Part shown: positions 32,148-40,694 of the stretch, piece after piece
Position numbering within the stretch: the first letter of the stretch is position 1
Layout of the letters: each line of letters begins with the position of its first letter
Source of the DNA: Neobacillus sp. PS2-9
GTDB lineage: Bacteria > Bacillota > Bacilli > Bacillales > Cytobacillaceae
Length of the DNA: 64,000 nucleotides
Direction of reading: 5' to 3'
Assembly: GCF_030915525.1 (NCBI RefSeq)
Contig: NZ_CP133269.1
Coordinates: 645,001 to 709,000 of the forward strand
The notes under the pieces: model-generated
What the model was told of the DNA's origin: nothing
Seen by the model: only the letters and a program-made list of their open reading frames with translations
Database searches by the model: none
Program-made: the position numbers and the translations under genes

Positions 32148-33215
32148 ATGAACGTATATAGATATGAACAGAACCCATTAGTAACTCCGGCAGATGTTAC
32201 GCCTCACCGTGAAGATTTCGAGGTCATCGGTGCGTTTAATGCAGGGGTAACGACTTTCAACGATGAAATTATCATGATGCTTCGTGTGGCCGAGCGCCCA
32301 ATTAGTCACGACCCGAATATCGTGAAAGCGCCGATCTTTAATCCACAAACAAATGAGCTTGAAATTATCGAGTTCCGTTTAGATGATCCGATATATGATT
32401 TTTCTGATCCGCGTGTGATTCGTCGAAGCGGCGATACGCAAGGCTTTGAATACTTAACATCGATTGCATATTTACGCATTGCTCGCAGCAAGGACGGCGG
32501 TCACCATTTTACGATTGATGAGAAACCGTTTGTGTATCCATCTAATGAGTTAGAGACGTTTGGGATTGAGGATCCACGGATTACAAAGATTGACGATACG
32601 TATTATATCTATTTTAGTGCGGTTTCACCGGTGGGTGTCGGGGAATCGATGGTGTCCACGAAGGACTTTGTTACGACGGAGCACCACGGGATGATTTTTG
32701 CCCCGGAAAATAAAGATGTGTTAATTTTTCCAGAAAAAATCAATGGAAAATATTACGCGATTCACCGACCAGTTCCAAAGAGTGTAGGGATGCCGGAGAT
32801 GTGGATTGCGGAATCTACGAATCTAATACACTGGGGTAACCACAAGCATTTGTTAGGTTTACGTGAAGGCATGTGGGATAGCGCGCGCATGGGCGGAGGA
32901 GCGGTTCCTTTTAAAACAGAAAAAGGCTGGCTTGAGCTTTACCACGGTGCGACGACGGATCACCGCTATTGCATGGGAGCTGTGTTGCTAGATTTAGAGG
33001 ATCCGACGAAGGTAATTGCGCGTTCTGATCAGCCGATTCTTGAGCCGGAAGCAGAGTATGAGGTTGAAGGATTCTTTGGAAACGTTGTTTTCTCTTGCGG
33101 TGCGGTTGTGGAGGGCGATGTGGTTAAGATGTTCTATGGTGTAGCTGATACGTCTATGGCTTGTGCGGAGTTAAGTGTACAGGAGATTTTAGATTCATTG
33201 ACCTATATAAAGTAG
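32148..33215 (+). CDS. GH130 beta-mannoside phosphorylase
   Basis: A 355-residue GH130 enzyme. The proposed proton donor is D142 in FGIEDPRIT, with conserved flanks VFNAGV-like IGAFNAGVTTF, MLRVAER, PEKINGKYYAIHRP, GGGAVPFKTEKGWLELYHG. These enzymes cleave beta-mannosyl bonds with phosphate to give alpha-mannose 1-phosphate. The sequence resembles the beta-1,2-mannooligosaccharide phosphorylases more than mannosyl-glucose phosphorylases, but this is judged by eye only. GAGGAG lies before the ATG. A clear terminator follows, so this may be the end of one transcript. Confidence 0.88.
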   Translation: MNVYRYEQNPLVTPADVTPHREDFEVIGAFNAGVTTFNDEIIMMLRVAERPISHDPNIVKAPIFNPQTNELEIIEFRLDDPIYDFSDPRVIRRSGDTQGFEYLTSIAYLRIARSKDGGHHFTIDEKPFVYPSNELETFGIEDPRITKIDDTYYIYFSAVSPVGVGESMVSTKDFVTTEHHGMIFAPENKDVLIFPEKINGKYYAIHRPVPKSVGMPEMWIAESTNLIHWGNHKHLLGLREGMWDSARMGGGAVPFKTEKGWLELYHGATTDHRYCMGAVLLDLEDPTKVIARSDQPILEPEAEYEVEGFFGNVVFSCGAVVEGDVVKMFYGVADTSMACAELSVQEILDSLTYIK

Positions 33216-33226
33216 TTGTTTATAGT

Positions 33227-33252
33227 GCCAAAATTGTTCACTCGATTTTGGC
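33227..33252 (+). terminator. terminator after the GH130 gene
   Basis: GCCAAAAT and ATTTTGGC form an 8-bp stem with a 10-nt loop, followed by a T-rich stretch CTTTCGTTTGTTTTTT. Confidence 0.8.
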
Positions 33253-33290
33253 CTTTCGTTTGTTTTTTACCAGGCTCTGTTAACTTGTCT

Positions 33291-33421
33291 GTTGATTTCC
33301 GCTCCAGGCGCTTCGCTTTCCGTGGGCGTTTCGGCGAGCCTCCTCGGCGCTCACGCCTGCGGGGTCTCCCCTGAACCGTACTCCCACAGGAGTCTTCGCG
33401 CCTTCCTCTCCAATCAACAGG
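33291..33421. repeat. long Bacillaceae intergenic repeat (TTGATTTCCGCTCCAGGCG type)
   Basis: The element runs from GTTGATTTCCGCTCCAGGCG to CCTTCCTCTCCAATCAACAG, with short inverted ends (TGTTGATT / AATCAACA) and internal pairs such as CGGCGAGCCTCCTCGGCGC. This GC-rich repeat is common in Bacillaceae. It lies between the GH130 terminator and the GH2 gene. No gene is visible in it. Confidence 0.8.
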
Positions 33422-33493
33422 AGATAAAAATCAACAATCTTCTTTAACACATCCTTTTACAAAAAAGCTTACAACAAGGCAGGTGACGTTTCG

Positions 33494-36004
33494 ATGAAAC
33501 TGAATGACAATTGGAAGATGAAGCATTTTGATGTGGGGGCTGCGCGTGACCTGGAGGTGGCTTCGCCTGAGTATATTGATTATTTTTGGATGACAACGGC
33601 GGTGCCGGGCGATGTCCATTCTACCTTAATCGAACGGAAATTGATCGACGACCCTTTTTACGGACACAACGACCTGAAATGTCAGTGGGTAGAGGAAAAG
33701 GTGTGGTGGTACCGGACTACTTTTGAATTTCACGACGAGATCCAAAAAGGAGACCGCTATGAACTCATTTTCGCAGGACTCGACACGTTCGCAACAGTGT
33801 ATCTAAACGGAGTGGAGATCGGTTCAACGGAGAATATGTTTATCAGCCACACCTTTGAAGTAGCGCGCGAGCTGAAACAAGGGAAAAACGTGCTGGCGGT
33901 TCGCTTTGATCCGGTCACAGTGCATGTCAAAGATAAAGTGCAATATTACTGGTCCGGTTTTAGCAAAAAAAGAATTTGGACGCGGAAAGCCCAAAGTCAC
34001 TATGGCTGGGATTGGGGTCCGAGACTCGTGGCTGCGGGGATTTGGAAAGATGTTCATTTAGAAAAACGGTCTACAGCTAAACTTGACCATGTGTTTGCGA
34101 GAACCACATCGATTGACGCTAACAAAGCTACCGTTGAAGTGGATGTGGACATTACCTCGTACACTCGGGAAAAAGAATTCGAGGCCCTCATCAGTCTAAA
34201 CGACGGCGAGGAGCCAATCACCACCACAAAGGTGAAAGTTGACCGAAAAAAAGCTTCAGCTGTCCTGGAAGTGGATAACCCAAAATTATGGTGGACCCAT
34301 GATATCGGAACGCCGTACCTGTACCAGTTGAAGGTCGAGTTGCTAGCCGATGGAACGAAAATCGACGAAAAAGAAGAAGCCATCGGTATCCGAACGATCG
34401 AAGTCAGACGAAGAGACGAGAATGGTGAGCCGTGCTTTACCTTCGTTCTAAATGGCGAAAAGATTTTTGCGAAAGGTGCCAACTGGATCCCAATTGATAG
34501 TTTCATAGGAGCGGTGCCTGACACCCGCTATAAGCATCTGATTAAGATGTCGAAGGATGCCAACATGAATATGCTCCGCGTGTGGGGCGGCGGCATCTAT
34601 GAAAAAGAGGTGTTCTATGAAGAGTGCAACCGCCTGGGAATCCTAGTGTGGCAGGACTTCATGTTCTCTTGTGCACTTTATCCAGACTATAACAAAAACT
34701 TCATGGCCAATGTTCGTGAAGAAATTAGTCATGTCGTTAAACGTCTGCGCAATCACCCGTGCCTGGCGATTTGGTGCGGCAACAACGAAAATGACTGGTT
34801 GTATGAAGCATTAAAGTCTTCCGGTGAGATTACCCATCCTTTTTACGGAGAGAAAATCTACCATGAGTTAATGCCGGAATTGCTAGAGGAACTCGACCCC
34901 ACCCGGCTGTTTTGGCCGAGCTCCCCGTTTGGCGGGAATGACCATAACTCGAGGGAAGAGGGGGATACGCATAATTGGCAGGTGTGGCATGGAAATATCG
35001 AGCCGCGAGTGTTCGGGGAACCGCAACGTGTCAATTACAGTATCGAAGGACTTTCGTTTAAAAATTTCAAAACGGATACAACGCTGTTTGCCAGCGAATT
35101 TGGTATGCATGCGTCCTCCAACCGCTACACATTAGAGAGGAATATCCCGACGGAGCAATTTTTCTGGGGAAGCGAAGAAATGGCGTACCGGAACAAAGAT
35201 ATTCACCATCCTAAAGGAATATTGTTAATGGAAGGGTACACTGGTGCTCCGAAGCATCTCGATGAATATATTGCCTATTCAATGCTGACCCAGGCGGAAG
35301 GATTGAAATTTGGGATTGAGCATTATCGCCGAAACAAGCCGCATACTAGTGGGGCGTTGTTTTGGCAGCTGAACGATTGCTGGCCGGGGACGAGCTGGTC
35401 GGTGATCGATTATTATTTATTGCCGAAGGCTTCTTATCACTATGCGCGGAAATTCTTCAGCCCAATTCTTTTGACGCTCGATCAAACGCCAGGGGAAGAC
35501 ATCAAGGTGTGGGTCGTGAATGACAAGTTAGAAGCCTATCAGGATGAAATTGAACTTGCTGTGTACGATTTTAAAGGGGAAAAGGTGTTTTCGAAGGAAT
35601 GGCAGGTCAGTGTGGAAGCCAATTCGGCGACACAGATTGAGACCGTCCTTGAACGAGAAGCTCTCGGTGGATTAGAGCCGGAGGAGTCCGTGATCGTTAT
35701 CCGTTCGAAAAATAATCAAGCTGGCGAGAATATCTATTTTTTCCGTGATCAAAAGGATTTGCGATTTGAAGAGGTTGAATTGACGGTTTCAGTCAATAAG
35801 GAGACGAACGAGTTGACTGTCTCTACGAATTCACTTGCACGGATGGTCACGATTGAACTCGACCAGGAGCAACTAGTGATGGAGGATAATTTCTTTGACC
35901 TACTCGCAAATGAGACCCGTGTGATTGGAATTGAGCAGGCGCAGGGAAAAGAAATTCCTTGGGAGACTTTACGAGTAAAAGCGATCAATAGCAAGAAAGG
36001 ATGA
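33494..36004 (+). CDS. GH2 beta-mannosidase
   Basis: An 836-residue cytoplasmic GH2 enzyme of the beta-mannosidase subgroup. The N-terminal jelly-roll domain contains TTAVPGDVHSTLIERKLIDDPFYG, typical of beta-mannosidases. The catalytic barrel has acid/base E432 in WCGNNEND and nucleophile E535 in FASEFGMHA. It releases mannose from non-reducing ends of beta-mannosides. There is no signal peptide. The dehydrogenase gene follows 5 bp after the stop. With GH130 it gives two routes for the same linkage class, hydrolytic and phosphorolytic. Confidence 0.92.
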   Translation: MKLNDNWKMKHFDVGAARDLEVASPEYIDYFWMTTAVPGDVHSTLIERKLIDDPFYGHNDLKCQWVEEKVWWYRTTFEFHDEIQKGDRYELIFAGLDTFATVYLNGVEIGSTENMFISHTFEVARELKQGKNVLAVRFDPVTVHVKDKVQYYWSGFSKKRIWTRKAQSHYGWDWGPRLVAAGIWKDVHLEKRSTAKLDHVFARTTSIDANKATVEVDVDITSYTREKEFEALISLNDGEEPITTTKVKVDRKKASAVLEVDNPKLWWTHDIGTPYLYQLKVELLADGTKIDEKEEAIGIRTIEVRRRDENGEPCFTFVLNGEKIFAKGANWIPIDSFIGAVPDTRYKHLIKMSKDANMNMLRVWGGGIYEKEVFYEECNRLGILVWQDFMFSCALYPDYNKNFMANVREEISHVVKRLRNHPCLAIWCGNNENDWLYEALKSSGEITHPFYGEKIYHELMPELLEELDPTRLFWPSSPFGGNDHNSREEGDTHNWQVWHGNIEPRVFGEPQRVNYSIEGLSFKNFKTDTTLFASEFGMHASSNRYTLERNIPTEQFFWGSEEMAYRNKDIHHPKGILLMEGYTGAPKHLDEYIAYSMLTQAEGLKFGIEHYRRNKPHTSGALFWQLNDCWPGTSWSVIDYYLLPKASYHYARKFFSPILLTLDQTPGEDIKVWVVNDKLEAYQDEIELAVYDFKGEKVFSKEWQVSVEANSATQIETVLEREALGGLEPEESVIVIRSKNNQAGENIYFFRDQKDLRFEEVELTVSVNKETNELTVSTNSLARMVTIELDQEQLVMEDNFFDLLANETRVIGIEQAQGKEIPWETLRVKAINSKKG

Positions 36005-36009
36005 ACTAA

Positions 36010-37002
36010 ATGAAGGCAGCGGTATTGCAGGGAACAAAGCAGTTGGAAGTGGTAGAGTGGGAGAAGCCAAGACCTCTAGCACATGAAGTAGTGGTGAAAG
36101 TAAAGAGCTGTGGGATTTGCGGCACGGACCAGCATATCTACCATGGACATCCAGGTTCTGCCGAGGTTCATCCGCCGATCGTGCTTGGACATGAGTTAGC
36201 GGGAGAAGTGGTGGAAGTAGGTTCAGAGGTTACGAGTTTACAAGCAGGCGACCGTGTGTCGATTGATCCGAACATTTACTGTGGAACCTGTGAGTACTGC
36301 CGCAGCAATCGTGCGCATCTTTGCCAACAACTTCAGGCGGTAGGTGTCACAAGAGATGGTGGCATGGCCGAATATTGTACGGTGCCGAGTGCTAATTGCT
36401 ATACAATTCCGGATATGATGACGTTTGAGGAAGCGGCATTGGTGGAGCCGTTAGGCTGTGTGTTACATGGCTTTAGAAAAATAACCTTGTCACCGCTGAG
36501 CAGGGTGTTAATTATCGGAGGCGGCTTTATTGGCCAGTTGTTTTTGCAATTGGTGAAGCAACACCACGTTCAATCGATTGTTGTCAGTGAGCCGGCTGAG
36601 AATAAAAGAGAGCTGTTGTATCAGCTTGGAGCGGATGACGTCGTTCAACCTATGGATGCTGCAAAGCTTGAAGCAGATGTGGTGATTGAATGTGTCGGCC
36701 GACCAGAAAGCATGGAGCTTGCGGTGAAATCAGCGGCGAAAGGCGGGCAGGTGCTCTTGTTTGGAGTCGCAGCCCCTGACACAGTGATTTCTGTGTCACC
36801 GTTTGAGATTTTTTCAAAAGAATTAACGATCAAGGGATCGTTTATTAACCCTTATACACACGAAGAAGCGATTAGGTTAATCGCGAAAAAGGTAGTCGAT
36901 GTGAGCTCGCTCATTTCACACCGCTTTACAAAAGAAGAACTGCCTGCGGCGATGGCAGACTATCCTTCACTCGGAGTGTCTAAAGGGATTATTACACATT
37001 AA
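36010..37002 (+). CDS. zinc-dependent medium-chain dehydrogenase
   Basis: A 330-residue sorbitol/threonine-dehydrogenase-type MDR enzyme. The catalytic zinc site is C37-centred CGICGTDQHIYHGHPG plus GHE (LGHELAG), and the structural zinc lobe is CGTCEYCRSNRAHLC. The Rossmann motif is IIGGGFIGQLFLQL. It oxidises a polyol or sugar alcohol, or reduces a keto sugar, with NAD(P). In this locus it may process a released sugar or sugar alcohol; substrate is unknown. It starts 5 bp after the GH2 stop behind AAAGGA. A truncated palindromic repeat follows. Confidence 0.88.
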   Translation: MKAAVLQGTKQLEVVEWEKPRPLAHEVVVKVKSCGICGTDQHIYHGHPGSAEVHPPIVLGHELAGEVVEVGSEVTSLQAGDRVSIDPNIYCGTCEYCRSNRAHLCQQLQAVGVTRDGGMAEYCTVPSANCYTIPDMMTFEEAALVEPLGCVLHGFRKITLSPLSRVLIIGGGFIGQLFLQLVKQHHVQSIVVSEPAENKRELLYQLGADDVVQPMDAAKLEADVVIECVGRPESMELAVKSAAKGGQVLLFGVAAPDTVISVSPFEIFSKELTIKGSFINPYTHEEAIRLIAKKVVDVSSLISHRFTKEELPAAMADYPSLGVSKGIITH

Positions 37003-37008
37003 AGTGAC

Positions 37009-37040
37009 GGGGGACAGTCCCCCACTGCATTAAAGCTCCA
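37009..37040. repeat. truncated copy of the 44-bp repeat
   Basis: A complete left arm GGGGACAGTCCCC and part of the centre, CACTGCATTAAAGC, remain; the right arm is missing and is replaced by TCCACCCC, just before the AAAGGAG site of the MFS gene. It appears to be a decayed or deleted copy. Confidence 0.75.
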
Positions 37041-37062
37041 CCCCTTTAAAGGAGATTAAACT

Positions 37063-38292
37063 ATGTTTCAAATTTTTAAATCGTTTTCCACGGAATTAAA
37101 GTTTTATTTGCTAATGAATACCTTTTTTTCCTTTGGCGGAGCCTTGTCGGGGGTCTTTCAAAGCGTGTTTTTGTGGAAACTGGATAAAACGTATTCCCTG
37201 CTCGCGTACTATAGCTTGTATTGGTCATTGGCGATCATTGTTTTTTTCGGGGTGTGTGCCTGGATTGCCAGGAAGACTAGTCCGATGATTACGATGCGTT
37301 TAGGATTTGTTTTTTACCTGATTACCTATCTCATTATGTTGATCTTCCATGATACGTTACGAGATCACATCTTTCTGCTCGGAATGTCCAATGGGTTGGC
37401 AATGAGCCTTTACTATGTGGGCGTCCATATGGCCGTGTTAGATTTGACTACGAATGATAAGCGCGATCAGTTTTTGTATATTCAAGGGATTTTGCTGACG
37501 ATTGGAGGGGTCATTGCTCCACTCATTGCCGGTGTGTTGATTTCCCAATTCCAAGGTATGGTTGGTTATTATGTAGTTTTTATTGCGACCTGCGTGTTCT
37601 TCTTCATTTCTTTCTTGGTTTCGTTAAAAGTGAAAGGAAGTCCGGTGACGACAAAGAGTCACTTCTGGAATGTAATCAAGCGACCGTCACCGGAATGGAT
37701 GAAGATGTACAAGGTCATGTTTGCCGATGGCATTGTGTCCGGTGTTTACTCTACTTTTTTAATTACGATGATTACCTTCAAGGTTGCCGGGGGAGAGCTG
37801 AGCTTAGGGGTGTATAATACGGCGGCGGAGATTGTCGCAATTGTCGCGTTCTATGTGCTCGCTAAGTTCTCGAATCCGAAATACCGGTTGGCGATTTTTG
37901 CGATAGGCTCGATTAGTGTATTTTTTAGCTCTGTCTTATTATCCGTATTGCCTGTGCTTTTTTCGTTGGTGGTCTTTGGAATTATATCTCCTGTAGCGAT
38001 GAATATGATCACGACCTCGATGAATGCCATGATTTATGAATCGATTGAAAAGGATCCGCTATATCAGGAACGGCGTTTGGACTATATTATCATTCGCGAG
38101 ATTCCACTTGGTGTGGGACGAATTATCGGTGTGTTCCTGTTCTTAGCGATGAGGAAATACTTTGATTTTGAACAGCTTTTACCCGTATCGTTTAGCGTTT
38201 TTCCAATTGTTTATGTCATAATGATTCCAGCGCTATACTTTATTTGGAAAAGACCGAAAAAGGAAGCTGTGCTTGGACCAAAAGAATTATAG
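37063..38292 (+). CDS. MFS transporter
   Basis: A 409-residue protein with about twelve hydrophobic helices, a central loop (SLKVKGSPVTTKSHFWNVIKRPSPEWMKM) and MFS-like character. No sharp signature identifies the substrate. AAAGGAG lies 9 nt before the ATG. It is between a dehydrogenase and a ROK sugar kinase in the mannoside locus, so import or efflux of a monosaccharide or mannoside is plausible. Relatives are annotated only as MFS transporters. Confidence 0.82.
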   Translation: MFQIFKSFSTELKFYLLMNTFFSFGGALSGVFQSVFLWKLDKTYSLLAYYSLYWSLAIIVFFGVCAWIARKTSPMITMRLGFVFYLITYLIMLIFHDTLRDHIFLLGMSNGLAMSLYYVGVHMAVLDLTTNDKRDQFLYIQGILLTIGGVIAPLIAGVLISQFQGMVGYYVVFIATCVFFFISFLVSLKVKGSPVTTKSHFWNVIKRPSPEWMKMYKVMFADGIVSGVYSTFLITMITFKVAGGELSLGVYNTAAEIVAIVAFYVLAKFSNPKYRLAIFAIGSISVFFSSVLLSVLPVLFSLVVFGIISPVAMNMITTSMNAMIYESIEKDPLYQERRLDYIIIREIPLGVGRIIGVFLFLAMRKYFDFEQLLPVSFSVFPIVYVIMIPALYFIWKRPKKEAVLGPKEL

Positions 38293-38321
38293 GATAAATT
38301 TTTAAATGGGGGAATTGCTGT

Positions 38322-39176
38322 ATGCTAGGTGCCATTGAAGCAGGCGGAACAAAATTTGTTTGTGCAGTGGGGGATGAAAAGGGAACGATTATGGAACGAA
38401 TTCAAATCCCGACCACTGTAGCTGAGGAAACGATGCCACAGGTCATTGCCTTCTTTGAAAAATATAATATTGAAGCAATCGGGATTGGATCGTTCGGACC
38501 GATTGATGTTAATGTGGAGAGTCCAACCTACGGGTATATTACGTCTACGCCGAAACCGGGATGGAAGGATTATCCTTTCGTGCAGACAATGAAGGAAGCG
38601 TTCGGTGTGCCGATTGGATTTAATACGGATGTGAACGCGGCGGCGTTAGGCGAGGCTTCGTTTGGTGCGGCGAAAGGGTTGGACAGCTGTTTGTATATCA
38701 CGGTTGGCACCGGGATTGGTGCAGGCGCGATTGTGCAGGGACAGCTTTTGCAAGGGTGGTCTCATCCGGAAATGGGTCATATTTTGTTACGACGTCATCC
38801 GAATGATACGTTTCAAGGGAAGTGCCCTTATCATGGTGATTGTTTGGAGGGCTTGGCGGCCGGTCCTGCGATTGAAGCGCGCTGGGGAGAAAAAGGCGTG
38901 GATTTGGTGGAGCGTCTAGAGGTTTGGGACCTGGAGGGCTACTATTTAGCTCAAGCTCTCATGCAATATATTCTGATCCTTTCGCCTAAAAAAATCATCC
39001 TCGGCGGGGGAGTGAGCCACCAGGAAGCCGTCTTTGCAGCCATCTATAAGTACCTGCCTGAACTGTTGAACGATTACGTCCCATTACCAGAACTATCCGA
39101 CTACATCGTGCGCCCGGAACTAGGCGACGATGCCGGGATTACAGGGGCATTGATGCTCGCGGAAAGAGCAAAATAA
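38322..39176 (+). CDS. ROK-family fructokinase/mannokinase
   Basis: A 284-residue ROK sugar kinase. It has the N-terminal phosphate loop GAIEAGGTKFVCAVGDEKG, catalytic Asp in FNTDVNAAALGEA, GTGIGAG, and the zinc cluster HPEMGHILLRRHP...CPYHGDCLEGLAAGPAIEARWG. This is the GmuE/YdhR subgroup of B. subtilis, which phosphorylates fructose and mannose. In this locus it would make mannose 6-phosphate from mannose released by the GH2 enzyme. GGGGG lies before the ATG. It is the last gene of the rightward series and is followed by a 44-bp palindrome. Confidence 0.9.
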   Translation: MLGAIEAGGTKFVCAVGDEKGTIMERIQIPTTVAEETMPQVIAFFEKYNIEAIGIGSFGPIDVNVESPTYGYITSTPKPGWKDYPFVQTMKEAFGVPIGFNTDVNAAALGEASFGAAKGLDSCLYITVGTGIGAGAIVQGQLLQGWSHPEMGHILLRRHPNDTFQGKCPYHGDCLEGLAAGPAIEARWGEKGVDLVERLEVWDLEGYYLAQALMQYILILSPKKIILGGGVSHQEAVFAAIYKYLPELLNDYVPLPELSDYIVRPELGDDAGITGALMLAERAK

Positions 39177-39183
39177 AAAGAGA

Positions 39184-39225
39184 GGGGACAGTCCCCCAGC
39201 GCTTTAACGCAGCGGGGACTGTCCC
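39184..39225. repeat. 44-bp double-palindrome repeat, copy 9
   Basis: Centre GCGCTTTAACGCAGC; the right arm has lost one G and one C. It starts 7 bp after the ROK kinase stop and 12 bp from the converging DUF4362 stop, in the position of a shared terminator. Confidence 0.88.
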
Positions 39226-39237
39226 TTCTCTTGTCGT

Positions 39238-39720
39238 TTAAAACTCGTATACGGCTTTAGGATTCAGACAGTGCGTGAGAAAGGTTCCTTTCCAAGGCTT
39301 CTTTAACTTCTCGATTTTTTGGCAATAGTCGCTTACTACTTCTTTCTGCCCATCGAAATCTCGCGCTTCCTGGCTGTAATAAATGATCTCACCATTGAAT
39401 TGGAATTCCGTAATTTCTCCAGGCTTGTCATCTGTGTTGAAGCGAATAAAGCGAAGAAGGTCGGGTTTTCCATCTTCTACATTCTTCTTAAACTCGTTAA
39501 TCCTTGCTCGTTGTTTCGCTTTAATTTGTCCTTGTAGGATGTCTCCATTTTCAAGCGCTTCCTTTATTGTATAATCCAACGGAACCTGATTGGTTTTCTT
39601 TTCACCAAAGTTCTTCACCTGTGTTTTAATACTCACACTTTTGTCTGCCGTGACCATTTTATAACTAAAGACGCCGACCACGATTAGTATCACGATAAAG
39701 ATAAAACCAAATTTTTTCAT
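39238..39720 (-). CDS. DUF4362 family protein with N-terminal membrane segment
   Basis: A 160-residue protein with a signal-anchor helix (FGFIFIVILIVVGVFSY, residues 4-20) and an exported domain containing ALENGDILQGQIK, NVEDGKPDLLRFIRFNTDDKPGEITEFQFNGEIIYYS and CQKI. This is the pattern of DUF4362, a family of unknown function in Bacillaceae. Lack of a lipobox Cys suggests an uncleaved anchor or a cleaved signal. It converges on the ROK gene. The palindrome at 39184 lies between the two stops. Confidence 0.75.
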   Translation of the reverse strand: MKKFGFIFIVILIVVGVFSYKMVTADKSVSIKTQVKNFGEKKTNQVPLDYTIKEALENGDILQGQIKAKQRARINEFKKNVEDGKPDLLRFIRFNTDDKPGEITEFQFNGEIIYYSQEARDFDGQKEVVSDYCQKIEKLKKPWKGTFLTHCLNPKAVYEF

Positions 39721-39769
39721 TCCAACCCCTCGTTCCCTGTAGTTTTCTGCACTTACCTTTTAGACGAGG

Positions 39770-40537
39770 CTATCGTGGGATGGTTTCATTGTGGGGACAG
39801 TCCCCCGGCGCTTTAGCGCGGTGGGGGACTGTCCCCATCACGAATAACAGGAAGAGGAACATGGTAACTATATAGGTCCAGTCCGTTGTATGGTCAACGA
39901 CCTTGAAATCACTAAAATTGCCAATCTGGCTTTTGAACAGGGACACGGTGTTCCAGCCCCAGTGACACCCAATGGTGAACCATAGGGACTTTGTTATGGC
40001 AAAGGGAATGGCATAGGTTAGTCCCATAAGAAACAGCATGATCCACTGGGTGTAGCTATCGCCAATCCGCCAAATGTGATTGAGGACGTAAATGACTGAC
40101 GAGACGACGACTATAGTAGGGAGTGTCCAGTTTTTCGGGAGGTACTTGAACACGTACCCGCGGGTTAAGATATCTTCGCTGGCCGAGGAAAGGAATGTAA
40201 GCAAGATGATTCCCACAAAGGGCAGGATGATTTGTTGGAGAGAAAAGGTACCTTCCAATTCAATTTTTCCTGTCCAGACCGAGACTACAAAGCTTCCGCC
40301 GTAAAATAAGACGCCTAGAAAATAACCAGTCCATAGATTCATAGATGCTAGTTTGTGTTTGTGCAGCCCAAAAGTGGAAAGTCCCTTTTCGCCACGGACT
40401 TTTGCCACGATGTGTGCGGTGATAAAGAATAAGATAAAGGAGGCAAACAGTAGCATTGGGTTGCTACCGACCAGCTCGGATGTATGGTAGACAGCAAACA
40501 GGATAAGGAAACCCAGTATATTTTTATGAATCATCAT
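39770..40537 (-). CDS. CPBP-family intramembrane protease-like protein with repeat-derived tail
   Basis: This 255-residue protein has about eight membrane helices and the CPBP (Abi) motifs: SEDILTRGYVFKYL with the catalytic Glu region, NHIWRIG, and HWGWNT. The usual EExxxR motif appears as SEDILTR, so activity may be altered. Its last 22 residues, starting MGTVPHRAKAPGDCPH, are read through a 44-bp palindrome inserted at the gene's end; the native protein probably stopped near FLLFV. The same kind of tail is found on the MMPL exporter. Function, if proteolytic, is unknown; the family includes bacteriocin-immunity proteins. Confidence 0.78.
   Translation of the reverse strand: MMIHKNILGFLILFAVYHTSELVGSNPMLLFASFILFFITAHIVAKVRGEKGLSTFGLHKHKLASMNLWTGYFLGVLFYGGSFVVSVWTGKIELEGTFSLQQIILPFVGIILLTFLSSASEDILTRGYVFKYLPKNWTLPTIVVVSSVIYVLNHIWRIGDSYTQWIMLFLMGLTYAIPFAITKSLWFTIGCHWGWNTVSLFKSQIGNFSDFKVVDHTTDWTYIVTMFLFLLFVMGTVPHRAKAPGDCPHNETIPR
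39793..39836. repeat. 44-bp double-palindrome repeat, copy 10, inside a gene end
   Basis: Centre GCGCTTTAGCGCGGT, identical in design to copy 14 at 54135. It lies within the last 70 bp of the CPBP frame and encodes most of its C-terminal tail. Confidence 0.9.
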
Positions 40538-40694
40538 TCATACCCACTTTTTCATATGTAGTGCTCCTTGTAGGGAGTCTATTAGATTTTAACATAATTT
40601 TCCTCTTTGGTATGTGGGATTTTGAAAGATTGTGTTGGTGCTTCTCTTCTAGTTTTCTTTGGAAAAAGAGATGGATAGTTGAGATAGAGTGGAT
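40538..40694. other. intergenic region upstream of the CPBP gene
   Basis: AT-rich DNA with no recognised gene. It should hold the leftward promoter of the CPBP gene, but no clear -35/-10 pair was identified. The 51-bp array begins at its right end. Confidence 0.4.
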
